A stretch of 64,000 nt of DNA, from contig NZ_JAVSNJ010000001.1 in assembly GCF_032144095.1 (NCBI RefSeq), positions 186,001 through 250,000 on the forward strand, written 5' to 3'. This document shows positions 8,942-17,213 of this stretch, one piece after another; within the stretch, counting starts at the first letter, position 1; each line of letters opens with the position of its first letter. This DNA comes from Sphaerochaeta sp032144095. GTDB taxonomy: Bacteria > Spirochaetota > Spirochaetia > Sphaerochaetales > Sphaerochaetaceae. The notes under the pieces were generated by a model that made no database searches, was not told the origin of the DNA, and worked only from the letters and a program-made list of their open reading frames with translations. The translations under genes were made by a program, and so were the position numbers.

Positions 8942-10811
8942 GGTTTCCCCACTTCAGCGTATGCTGGTCGTGCTAGTGGTCATTTCCCTGGGGTTCTTTG
9001 TTTTTGGATGCATGCTCATGCTGCAGAACCCGAAGGATACTGAGGGGGCCTACGCATTTGTCATTGGGATTTCCCAGGCCAACCAGAGGGAGCCTTGGCG
9101 TTTGGTCTTGTCCAGGGAGTTGCAGATTGAGGCGGCAAAGCATGAAGAGCTCAAGCTGATATTCACTGATGCTGCCGATGATATTGAGAAGCAAAAGGCT
9201 GATATAAAGCGATTGCTGGCCTATGATGTCGATCTGTTGATAGTTTCCCCTTGCAATGCCGTTGCCTTGACCCAGACAGTCCGTGATGCATATCGGAAGG
9301 TTCCTGTCATCGTGCTCGACCGTGTGGTTGACGGATATGACTATTCCCTGTTCATCGGACCAGAGAACCATTCCATTGGAAAACAGGCGGCAAAGGCTGT
9401 ATTGACCTTGGCAGGAAATGAGCCTGCAAAGGTCTTGGAGTTGTCAGCAAGCAGCTCCTCCTTGGTGAGCCAGGACCGGCATGCCGGCTTCATTGAGGCG
9501 ATGAGTGTCGCTTCAAATGTGACGTTGATGAGTGCCCCAGTCGAGGATGGAACTCGGGATAGTGCTGAGGACCTGCTGAAAGAGATGGGTGACAGTTTGG
9601 CCGATGTGGATATCATTTTTGCCCACACAGACTATCTTGCCTTGGGTGCGTCCAAGGCCGTTGCGGCCCTTGGCCTGGACCATATCAAGATTGTCTCCAT
9701 CGATGGCTTCCAGATTCCCGATGGAGGGCTGGAATTGCTTGACCGGGGTGTCATTGAGGCAACCATCACCTGTCCCACGGGAGGCAAGGAAGCCATCCAA
9801 TATGCATTGGACATTCTCCATGAGAGACGTGGGGTGCCAAAACAGGTCATTTTGCGTAACTACACTGTCACAAGGGAAAACCTCTACCAATACAAAGGAT
9901 TGCTCGCAAGAACCCCAAGTGAGAGCGAGAAGACCATCCGGGTGGGACATGCCCAGATCGCTGATGAGGGTGGATGGAGATCCGCCAACAAGGAGTCCAT
10001 CGCCCAGGCAGCGAAGGATTTTGGCATTGAGCTAGAGAGCATCGATGCCTCCTCCCTTCCCGAGCAGATAGAGGTTGTACGCTCTTTTATAGAGAGGGCC
10101 TTTGATGTCATCGTCCTTTCCCCCATTGTGGAGAGCGGATGGGAGGGTGTTCTGGAAGAGTGCAAAAAAGCAGGGATTCCAGTCTTCCTTTCCGACAGGA
10201 AAGTTATGGTTTCAGATGAAAACCTCTACTACTCCTTTATTGGGGGAGACTTCACCGAGGAGGGGCGTCGTGCTATGCGCTGGGTTGTGTCTGCCATTCA
10301 GCCAACTCTTAAGCCTGTCAGGATCTTGGAGATTCAGGGTACTGCAGGGGCAAGCCCCACTAAAGAGAGGCGCCAAGGATTTCTTGAGGTGCTTTCGTTG
10401 ATGAAATCCTACGATGTGGTTGCATCGGCATATGGAGACTACAACTTTGATGGAGGATTTAGTGCCATCAAGAGATATGCAGAAAGCCATCCTAGGTGGG
10501 ATATCGATGTCATTTACTGCCATAATGACGACATGGCCCTTGGCGCGGTGAAGGCCCTTAAGGAGTTGGGGATCAAGCCTGGGGTAGATGTACTAATCGT
10601 CTCCATCGATGGAATCTCCTCAGCCTTGAAGGCACTGAGGAAAGGGGAGTTGAACTGTGTGGTGGAGTGTAGCCCCCTTCTTGGACCACAGCTGATGAAG
10701 GCCATTCATGATTATATGAGTGGGAAGGATTTGCCCAGAAGAATCATTACTGATGAGATCGTATTTACCTCCGATACGCAAGAGCAGTATTTTAGGGGAA
10801 GACACTATTAA
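8934..10811 (+). CDS. Membrane-anchored protein with two fused sugar-binding domains
   Basis: A 625-aa protein with one N-terminal hydrophobic segment (about residues 9-29, ending LGFFVFGC) followed by two complete Peripla_BP_4 domains, about 42-330 and 333-625. The second domain closely resembles the YtfQ-like protein at 1376: VGHAQIADEGGWRSANKES, SPIVESGWEGVLEECKKAG, QGTAGASPTKERRQGFLE and VECSPLLGPQ all have counterparts there. The first is a more distant RbsB-like domain. FGC could be a relaxed spirochaetal lipobox, or the segment may stay as a signal anchor. Start ATG 8934 follows GGGGGAAAACA and overlaps the regulator stop. Placement after the kinase and regulator suggests a ligand-sensing partner for the kinase and not a transport receptor. 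Confidence 0.85.
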   Translation: MHKVSPLQRMLVVLVVISLGFFVFGCMLMLQNPKDTEGAYAFVIGISQANQREPWRLVLSRELQIEAAKHEELKLIFTDAADDIEKQKADIKRLLAYDVDLLIVSPCNAVALTQTVRDAYRKVPVIVLDRVVDGYDYSLFIGPENHSIGKQAAKAVLTLAGNEPAKVLELSASSSSLVSQDRHAGFIEAMSVASNVTLMSAPVEDGTRDSAEDLLKEMGDSLADVDIIFAHTDYLALGASKAVAALGLDHIKIVSIDGFQIPDGGLELLDRGVIEATITCPTGGKEAIQYALDILHERRGVPKQVILRNYTVTRENLYQYKGLLARTPSESEKTIRVGHAQIADEGGWRSANKESIAQAAKDFGIELESIDASSLPEQIEVVRSFIERAFDVIVLSPIVESGWEGVLEECKKAGIPVFLSDRKVMVSDENLYYSFIGGDFTEEGRRAMRWVVSAIQPTLKPVRILEIQGTAGASPTKERRQGFLEVLSLMKSYDVVASAYGDYNFDGGFSAIKRYAESHPRWDIDVIYCHNDDMALGAVKALKELGIKPGVDVLIVSIDGISSALKALRKGELNCVVECSPLLGPQLMKAIHDYMSGKDLPRRIITDEIVFTSDTQEQYFRGRHY

Positions 10812-11041
10812 CATCTTCATCCTGAACTCCCACATTGTTCTACTGTAGGAGATGCGTTACCCCAAACTTTGAGTGCATCGTTTGCGATACCACTCCCTGC
10901 CTTGAGCACTGTCTCCTGTCAGGAATCCATGGGCTGGGCATTGTATATTGCTGCATATTTCATATCCTAGCAAAAAACTGATTTCGTAACCCCCCTTGCT
11001 ATGCTATGCTAAGGATGATTACAACCTTTGGAGGGTAAGTC

Positions 11042-11893
11042 GTGAAAAAATCAATAGTTCTGAAATCAATAGCGGTCATGGCCTTGCTGGCCTTGCTGGC
11101 AGTTCCTTTGTTCGCAGGTAATACAGGCTCAGGCAATCTGAAGCTTACCGTTGCTGGTCCTCTCAGCCTTGAGGCGAAGCTTGAGGGTGGCTACACCCTG
11201 AAGATCCCCATGCTTGCAGGTGAAGGGCCCCTATTCAGTGACAACAACCTCAAGGTGAAGGCTCTGGTTGGTGTCTCTCCCGTGGCAGCGACCTTTAGCC
11301 TCGATGCAGTGCTGACACCCATAGCTGTTGCTGAGATCTCCCTCGGTGGGGCAGTCGGTACCGGATGGGATTTTGATGCAATGGAAATCTCTGGCCTTAC
11401 GGTAGGAACTCCCTTGGTTGCAGACCCTCTTGGTGGGGCATACTACAAGATTCGCACAGGAGCCGCCCTGCAATTTGACACAGCAGCGATCCTCCCTGGG
11501 GACTGGACCAGCATCTTGCTTCGGACCTACCACGAACTGAACTACCAAGGGTATACCAATGCCGGAAAAGACGTCCCTTGGGATTATGAGACGGGGGGGT
11601 CCAAGACCAATGGCTTCAACTACAAGGGTGAGTATCTCATCGGGTACAAGATGCCCCTGAAGGTCAACCTTGTCGCCCTACAGCTGGAAACCTATATGTT
11701 TGACCTTTTCTCCGGTGAGACGATGCCGTTCCTCTACGATGTAGGGCTCATCGGGAATCTGGAGCTAGCCTCTTCGCTCAACCTGACCATGGCTGTGCAG
11801 TTCACCAATATGGAGAAGGATAGCAACAAGGTCATCGTAGAGAGGTCCTTTACCTTCAAGCGGGTCGCCCTCATGCTCAACTACTCGTTCTAG
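11042..11893 (+). CDS. Secreted protein, probable outer-membrane beta-barrel
   Basis: I do not recognise a named family. The 283-aa product starts at GTG with GGAGGG upstream and has a clear signal peptide (LLALLAVPLFAG, about residue 25). The mature part is rich in alternating polar/hydrophobic stretches separated by Gly/Asn/Asp turns, and ends RVALMLNYSF with a terminal Phe, the pattern of outer-membrane barrels recognised by BamA. It lies alone between the two-component operon and transketolase, about 230 bases after the preceding gene. It could be a sugar porin, but nothing in the sequence proves this. Confidence 0.65.
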   Translation: MKKSIVLKSIAVMALLALLAVPLFAGNTGSGNLKLTVAGPLSLEAKLEGGYTLKIPMLAGEGPLFSDNNLKVKALVGVSPVAATFSLDAVLTPIAVAEISLGGAVGTGWDFDAMEISGLTVGTPLVADPLGGAYYKIRTGAALQFDTAAILPGDWTSILLRTYHELNYQGYTNAGKDVPWDYETGGSKTNGFNYKGEYLIGYKMPLKVNLVALQLETYMFDLFSGETMPFLYDVGLIGNLELASSLNLTMAVQFTNMEKDSNKVIVERSFTFKRVALMLNYSF

Positions 11894-11937
11894 GCTCTGA
11901 TGGTTGCAGCCTTGGCTCTTTTCAAGGGCTAAGGCTT

Positions 11938-11966
11938 TTGACTTCCTTCCCGCACTGAAGTATCTT
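11938..11966 (+). promoter_or_regulatory. Candidate sigma-70 promoter of transketolase
   Basis: TTGACT (11938-11943), a 17-base spacer and TATCTT (11961-11966) lie between the barrel gene and tkt. Transcription would begin at about 11972-11975, immediately before the hairpin at 11980-12009. Confidence 0.45.
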
Positions 11967-11979
11967 ATACCTAAGGATC

Positions 11980-12009
11980 AACTCCGTTTCTTACGATCCG
12001 GAGTTTTTT
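11980..12009 (+). terminator. Hairpin with T-run in front of transketolase
   Basis: AACTCCG (11980-11986) pairs with CGGAGTT (11999-12005) and six T residues end at 12009. A competing pair GGATC/GATCC (11975-11979 with 11995-11999) overlaps it. It may simply terminate the barrel gene, but it sits only 28 bases before the tkt start, so it lies inside any tkt leader and could act as an attenuator. Confidence 0.6.
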
Positions 12010-12037
12010 GTGCATATACAAACAAGAGGAGAATACA

Positions 12038-14032
12038 ATGGACTACAAAAAATTGGCCGATGCGATACGCATATTGAGTATGGATGGAGTACAGAAGGCT
12101 AACTCGGGACATCCCGGAGCCCCTATGGGGATGGCAGATATTGCCGAAGTGCTCTTCAGACGCACCATGCGCTACAATCCCAAAAACCCCTCTTGGAGGA
12201 ATCGTGACAGGTTTGTCCTTTCCAATGGGCACGCCTCCATGCTGCTCTACTCCTTGCTGCACCTCACCGGCTATGATGTGACCCTTGACGACCTGAAGCA
12301 GTTCAGGCAGTTGGGGTCCATTACCCCGGGACACCCCGAGTGCCACCTTACCCCAGGGGTAGAGACAACCACAGGCCCTCTCGGACAAGGTCTGGCAAAT
12401 GCCGTCGGCATGGCCCTGGCAGAGAAGAACCTGGCAGCAACCTTCAACAAGAAAGATTTTCCTATAGTTGACCACTATACCTACGCATTTGTGGGTGATG
12501 GCTGCCTTATGGAAGGCATCTCCCATGAAGCGGCCTCCCTCGCCGGTACCTGGAAGCTCAACAAGCTCATTACCTTCTACGACAGCAACGGGATCTCCAT
12601 CGATGGGGAAATTACCAATTGGTTTACCGATGATACCGCCCAGCGGTTCACCTCCTATGGCTGGCATGTCATCAGTGATGTGGATGGGCACGACCCTCAC
12701 GCCATTACCAAGGCCATTGCCAGGGCAAAGGCCAATATCGACCAGCCGACCTTGATCATCTGCAAGACAGTCATTGGCTTTGGGTCTCCCAACAAGCACG
12801 GTAAGGCCTCAAGCCACGGCTCCCCCCTTGGGGAGGAAGAGGTAACGTTGGCAAGAAAACAGCTTGGCTGGAAATATGACGAGCGCTTCTTTGTTCCTGA
12901 AGAGATGTACGAGGCCTGGGATTTTACCGAGCAGGGTGCGGCATACGAAAAGGAATGGAATGCGCTGTTTGCAGAGTACAAGAAGCAGTATCCCTCCGAA
13001 GCTGCTGAGTTCGAACGCAGGCTTGAGGGCACCTTCCCCAAGGGTTGGGAGCATAAGCTCGATGAGACCATCGCTACCTGGCAAGCGGACAAGCTCAACG
13101 TCGCTTCCCGTAAGGCATCGCAGCTGGTTCTGGATACCATCACCCAGATTATGCCAGAACTCATCGGTGGTTCTGCTGACCTGACACCCTCCAACCTTAC
13201 CCAGGGCAAGGGCTCGGTTGTCTATGACATCGAAACAGGGACCGGCAGCTACCTGCATTTTGGGGTGCGGGAGTTTGGCATGATGGCCATCCTCAATGGC
13301 ATAGCCCTCCATGGTGGCTTCATAGCCTACGGCGGGACATTCCTCATGTTCATGGAGTATGCAAAGAATGCGATCAGGATGGCAGCCATCATGAATTTGC
13401 CCGTCATCCAGGTATTCACCCATGACTCCATCGGTCTTGGTGAGGATGGACCCACCCACCAGGCTGTGGAACAGGCGGCCATCCTTCGCATGACCCCCAA
13501 CATGGTCGTATGGAGGCCAGCCGATGCCGTAGAGACGGCTGTTGCTTGGAAGACTGCCCTGAAGCGGACCGATGGTCCTACCTCCCTGCTTCTCAGCCGG
13601 CAGAACCTTGTCCCACAGGAGCGAACGGCCGAACAGGTACAGGCTGTGGAGAAGGGTGGCTATATCCTCTGGGAATCCAGCAAGAATCCCGAGGTCATCC
13701 TCATCGGCACAGGTTCTGAATTGGAGCTTGCCATGCAGGCTGCCAAGCGCCTTGCTACCGAAGGGAAGGCGGTACGTGTTGTCTCGATGCCCTCGTGTGA
13801 GATGTTCGAGATGCAGAGCGACAAGTATCGTGAAAGCGTCATCCCCTCAGAGGTGCGCAAGCGTGTTGCAGTTGAGGCTGGCTGGAGCGATTACTGGTTC
13901 AAATACGTCGGCCTCGATGGCAAGATCATCGGCATGCATAGCTTTGGAGCCTCGGGTCCTGCTGAGCAGCTGTTCGAGCATTTCCACATAACTGTTGAAG
14001 CTGTCTATGAGGCAGCACGCTCCCTGCTGTGA
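12038..14032 (+). CDS. tkt: Transketolase
   Basis: A 664-aa full-length transketolase, which moves two-carbon units between sugar phosphates in the pentose phosphate pathway. Visible marks are ANSGHPGAPMGMA, SNGHASMLLYSLLHLTGYD, ETTTGPLGQGLANAVGMA, the thiamine-diphosphate motif GDGCLMEGISHEAASLAG with FYDSNGISIDG, and in the pyrimidine domain FGVREFGMMAILNGIALHGG and THDSIGLGEDGPTHQ. ATG 12038 has AGAGGAG upstream; a longer in-frame start at 12008 lies in the T-run of the hairpin and is unlikely. The gene stands alone between two terminator-like hairpins. In an organism so rich in sugar transporters it connects pentose and hexose catabolism. Confidence 0.98.
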   Translation: MDYKKLADAIRILSMDGVQKANSGHPGAPMGMADIAEVLFRRTMRYNPKNPSWRNRDRFVLSNGHASMLLYSLLHLTGYDVTLDDLKQFRQLGSITPGHPECHLTPGVETTTGPLGQGLANAVGMALAEKNLAATFNKKDFPIVDHYTYAFVGDGCLMEGISHEAASLAGTWKLNKLITFYDSNGISIDGEITNWFTDDTAQRFTSYGWHVISDVDGHDPHAITKAIARAKANIDQPTLIICKTVIGFGSPNKHGKASSHGSPLGEEEVTLARKQLGWKYDERFFVPEEMYEAWDFTEQGAAYEKEWNALFAEYKKQYPSEAAEFERRLEGTFPKGWEHKLDETIATWQADKLNVASRKASQLVLDTITQIMPELIGGSADLTPSNLTQGKGSVVYDIETGTGSYLHFGVREFGMMAILNGIALHGGFIAYGGTFLMFMEYAKNAIRMAAIMNLPVIQVFTHDSIGLGEDGPTHQAVEQAAILRMTPNMVVWRPADAVETAVAWKTALKRTDGPTSLLLSRQNLVPQERTAEQVQAVEKGGYILWESSKNPEVILIGTGSELELAMQAAKRLATEGKAVRVVSMPSCEMFEMQSDKYRESVIPSEVRKRVAVEAGWSDYWFKYVGLDGKIIGMHSFGASGPAEQLFEHFHITVEAVYEAARSLL

Positions 14033-14110
14033 GGGTAGTTGAAGGCGATTGGCGTTCCTATATGCTGGGCCAGCAACTCGCTTGACCACAACCACAAAAT
14101 TTCTCAAACT

Positions 14111-14151
14111 GCTACGCTCGCTCCATGATGGGGCGGGCGTTGCTTTTTTTT
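14111..14151 (+). terminator. Rho-independent terminator of transketolase
   Basis: A 14-base stem, GCTACGCTCGCTCC against GGGGCGGGCGTTGC with one mismatch and two G-U pairs, closes on ATGAT and is followed by eight T residues. Confidence 0.88.
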
Positions 14152-14184
14152 CAGCGGATCCAGAATACCAGGGGAATCTCATCC

Positions 14185-15174
14185 TTACTCTTGACTTTCT
14201 TCCAGGAGCTCCGGATTCGTTTCCTCCCCATCCTTAGGCTTCAGACGCCTCTCATCCCGATAGATGACAGGTGAGGCTCCAAAGAGATAGGAATCATCGA
14301 TGGAGGTTCTCTCCATCTTCAAAAGTTCCTGGGCAATCTTGGTGACGCCCCTCTTGAAATCAGGGGAGTTGATCTCCAGCACACTCTTTCCCCGTTTCTT
14401 GCGGTAGTGGGAGTAGTGCTTCCAGAGGCTGTTGGTCATCTTGGCTGTGGTTGAAGGCTTGCGCAGCAGGTCCAATAGCTCCTTTCGGAAGGTTGGCTCG
14501 AAGGTTGCCAATTCGTGTTTCTGTAGGGCGGCCAGCTTTCGTCCCATCTCCCTTGCCCAGGTGTTGTCCAACTCCTGGCAGAGGAACTTCAGTTTGTACC
14601 AGGCCTCATAGAGTTGCTGCGTGGTTGTTATCGGAAGGTCGCTGAACCAGAGGAAGGCCAGGAGCCTACGTCTCCAGTCCCACCACTTCAGAGGACTCTG
14701 CAGGTCCCCTGCAGGGATAAGGAAGTAGCCCTTCTCCAAAAGCAGGGCGCCAAAAGTGCCTGGAGGGTTTCCCCGCTTGGTATCCTTGAGGCTCGTGCGG
14801 TAGACCCCACAGGAAGGGCTTCCATCCATATAAACAAAGGCTCTGGTATTGCACCGCTCCAATGATTCCATACAGGCTTTGCACCCTTCTCTCATCGCCT
14901 GGGTAACCACACGCCCATGGCGGTTCTTTACCTCAGCAGTGTTTGCCCAGACATCGGCTCCTGTTCCGTTGCTCAGGTGTACAGGATCACGCGGGACACC
15001 CATGCCAGCCATGCATTCAGGGCAGACAGGACACCAGATGAAGTCCAGCTTCTCTCTTCCCAGGTTGGCAAGCATGTCGAAGCCTTTTCCATTGTAGCGA
15101 ACTGGCCCTCCCATACAGCAGAGGCTGATCCCGATAGGTATCTTCTTGGTAAGAACCACTGGTTGCATCTCCAT
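14185..15174 (-). CDS. DUF523 (TudS-like) plus DUF1722 protein
   Basis: A 329-aa two-domain protein. The first half is DUF523: ISLCCMGGPVRYNGKG, WCPVCPECMAGMGVPRDPV and DGSPSCGVY hold the conserved cysteines. DUF523 includes the thiouracil desulfurase TudS, whose cysteines bind an iron-sulfur cluster, so a desulfuration or related Fe-S role is possible. The second half resembles DUF1722 (YbgA): LLRKPSTTAKMTNSLWKHYS matches its L-x-x-P-x-T...N-x-L-x-H pattern, followed by a charged tail. Start ATG 15174 has AAGGAG. It lies 79 bases downstream of the transporter operon on the same strand and may be separately expressed. Confidence 0.78.
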   Translation of the reverse strand: MEMQPVVLTKKIPIGISLCCMGGPVRYNGKGFDMLANLGREKLDFIWCPVCPECMAGMGVPRDPVHLSNGTGADVWANTAEVKNRHGRVVTQAMREGCKACMESLERCNTRAFVYMDGSPSCGVYRTSLKDTKRGNPPGTFGALLLEKGYFLIPAGDLQSPLKWWDWRRRLLAFLWFSDLPITTTQQLYEAWYKLKFLCQELDNTWAREMGRKLAALQKHELATFEPTFRKELLDLLRKPSTTAKMTNSLWKHYSHYRKKRGKSVLEINSPDFKRGVTKIAQELLKMERTSIDDSYLFGASPVIYRDERRLKPKDGEETNPELLEESQE

Positions 15175-15252
15175 GTGTCTGCTCCTTGTTGCTATAGGTA
15201 TGCTAGCATGGATTGTTCAGGTTGCGGGAAATTGTGTATGTCCTGTTCTGGA

Positions 15253-16158
15253 TTACGACTCGATCGCCCCTTTCTTTTTTGCATAGATGGAGGAGCCCAC
15301 CATGGCCAGGAGGGTCAGGAGATAGGGGAGGGCCAGGATGAAGTCGGAAGGGACCTGCAAGGCCCCCTGTGCGTAGTTGGAGAAGGCATCGGCAAGTCCG
15401 AAGACCAAGGCGGCCAGCAACAGGCCTAGAGGCTTCTTGTTTCCCAGGAAGATGATCACCAGGGCGATCCAACCTTTTCCTGCAGTGATGTTCGGCACAA
15501 AGGCCCCAAGGTTCAGGGTGAGCATCGCTCCCCCCAGCCCACAGGTGAAGCCGGAGATGAGGAAGGCGAAAAACTTGTACCGATTGGGGCTCAGCCCTAA
15601 GGCTGAAAGGGCTTCCTGGTGAAGCCCTGTTGCCCGGAACCTGAAGCCAAAGGGAGTCCCGTACAGGGTATAGTAACAGATGCCAAGCAAGAGCCAGCTT
15701 AGGTAGACGAAGGCAGAATGGCCGATGAAGATGTCTCCAAGGATGGGGATCCTGGCAAGCGAAGGGGTGCCCAGAAGGGGCAGCGAAGGGATGTTGTCAA
15801 ACACGACAACCCCTTTGTTTCCAAACAAGGAGAAGCAGAGCACCACCGTCAGGCCTGCAGATAGCAGGTTGACGGCGAGTCCTGTAATGAAGACATTGGA
15901 CTTCAGGTTGAGGGTTACAACGGCCAGTATGGCAGAGAGGCCCATGGTGCAGGCTATGCCTAGGAGTGTGCCCACCACCATGCTCCCGGTGTAGTGGGAG
16001 CATATGACCGAGCTGAAGGCACCCATGAGCAACAGCCCTTCCAGGGCGATGTTCAGCATCCCTGTCAGTTCGGTGAAGAGCCCTCCCATGGAGGCGAGCA
16101 GCAGTGGGGTCATAATGGTTACCGCACTGTGCAGTATGGGGATGGTGAACTGCATCAT
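15253..16158 (-). CDS. NupQ-like ABC transporter permease
   Basis: A 301-aa permease of the BPD_transp_2 subgroup used with BmpA-type receptors (NupQ/YufQ). It opens MMQFTIPILHSAVTIMTPLL and has the family GMLNIALEGLLLMGAF segment, then a series of Gly/Ala-rich helices and GLSPNRYKFFAF with GLGGAMLTLNLGAFVP. It starts in an ATGA overlap with the stop of the other permease, with AAGGGGGA upstream. Transporters of this type characterised so far take up nucleosides, but here the downstream enzymes are sugar-type, so the substrate is uncertain. It is the last gene of the seven-gene operon read from 23093. Confidence 0.86.
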   Translation of the reverse strand: MMQFTIPILHSAVTIMTPLLLASMGGLFTELTGMLNIALEGLLLMGAFSSVICSHYTGSMVVGTLLGIACTMGLSAILAVVTLNLKSNVFITGLAVNLLSAGLTVVLCFSLFGNKGVVVFDNIPSLPLLGTPSLARIPILGDIFIGHSAFVYLSWLLLGICYYTLYGTPFGFRFRATGLHQEALSALGLSPNRYKFFAFLISGFTCGLGGAMLTLNLGAFVPNITAGKGWIALVIIFLGNKKPLGLLLAALVFGLADAFSNYAQGALQVPSDFILALPYLLTLLAMVGSSIYAKKKGAIES

Positions 16159-17213
16159 TGCTTCCCCCTTTTGGTAAAGAGATTGAGCAGCACCTCGCTG
16201 CTTATGAGAAAGAACACGATCGATTGCACGATGGCTGCTATCTCGAAGGTGACATCAGAGTGCAGCATCGCACTCCGTGCCCCTGCCTCAATGTAGGCGA
16301 AGAAGAGGGCGGCAGGGATGACTGCAGTTGGCTTGCTTTTGGCAATGAGGGCAACGGCAAGTCCGTTCCAACCCATCCCAGAGGAAAATTCCTTGATGCT
16401 TGCATAGTAGGTCCCATAGATGGCCAAGCCGCCTCCAAGACCATAGAGGGCACCACTGAGGACCATGGGAAGGACCATGTACCTTCGGGTGTCGATGCCT
16501 CCATACTTGGCAAAGAAAGGATTCAGCCCTGTCATGCGTAGCTCATACCCACTCTTGGTCTTGTAGAGGTAGAGCTGTACCACCACCACTGCCAGGATGG
16601 CAATGGGCAGGGCCATGCTGAGGTTCGAGGGAGGCAACAAGAGAGGAAGCCTGAAGGCCTCCGGTATCTTCCTGGTAGCCATCAGGCTGGTGGAGGGGTC
16701 CAGGAAGGGACCGGAGATGAGATGGTTCACCACCAGCACCACAGCATTGGAGAGCAAGAAGGAGGTGATCAGCTCACTGGTATTCCACTGCATGCGCAAA
16801 AAGCCGGAAACTCCTGCAAGCGCCCCCGCTACCAGGGCCCCCAGCACCAGGGCCAGGAAGGCACCCACAATACCCAGTGGGGCAAGGGAGATGGCACAGA
16901 GGGTCGTAACCAGGGCCCCGCTGTATATCTGCCCCTCGCCACCAAGGTTGAAGTTCCCCGACCTCATGGCCAGGGAGACACCCAGACCCCCGAAGATCAG
17001 GGGAATGGAACCATTGAGCATATTGCCAAAGTAGTAGGTATTCTGAAGGGGACCCAGGAAGAAGTACCCCAAGGTCTTTGCAGGTGTCTTGCTGAGCAGG
17101 AGTGAGAGGATGATCACCCACACCAGGGCGATGGTGAGGATAAGCAAAATCGCCGCCCCCTCCCGCACAAAGGTTCGTATGGTCTTGCGGGCAAGTTTCT
17201 TTTCTCTAGCCAT
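16155..17213 (-). CDS. NupP-like ABC transporter permease
   Basis: A 352-aa permease with an N-terminal basic stretch (MAREKKLARKTIRTFVREG), one early helix and further helices; family marks are GLGVSLAMRSGNFNLGGEGQ and WNTSELITSFLLSNAVVLVV. It pairs with the 301-aa permease to form the channel of the Bmp-type transporter. I chose ATG 17213, which overlaps the ATPase stop by 8 bases and has AGGGAA upstream; a longer in-frame start would lie well inside the ATPase gene. Helix number and size are normal for NupP/YufP. Confidence 0.86.
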   Translation of the reverse strand: MAREKKLARKTIRTFVREGAAILLILTIALVWVIILSLLLSKTPAKTLGYFFLGPLQNTYYFGNMLNGSIPLIFGGLGVSLAMRSGNFNLGGEGQIYSGALVTTLCAISLAPLGIVGAFLALVLGALVAGALAGVSGFLRMQWNTSELITSFLLSNAVVLVVNHLISGPFLDPSTSLMATRKIPEAFRLPLLLPPSNLSMALPIAILAVVVVQLYLYKTKSGYELRMTGLNPFFAKYGGIDTRRYMVLPMVLSGALYGLGGGLAIYGTYYASIKEFSSGMGWNGLAVALIAKSKPTAVIPAALFFAYIEAGARSAMLHSDVTFEIAAIVQSIVFFLISSEVLLNLFTKRGKQ

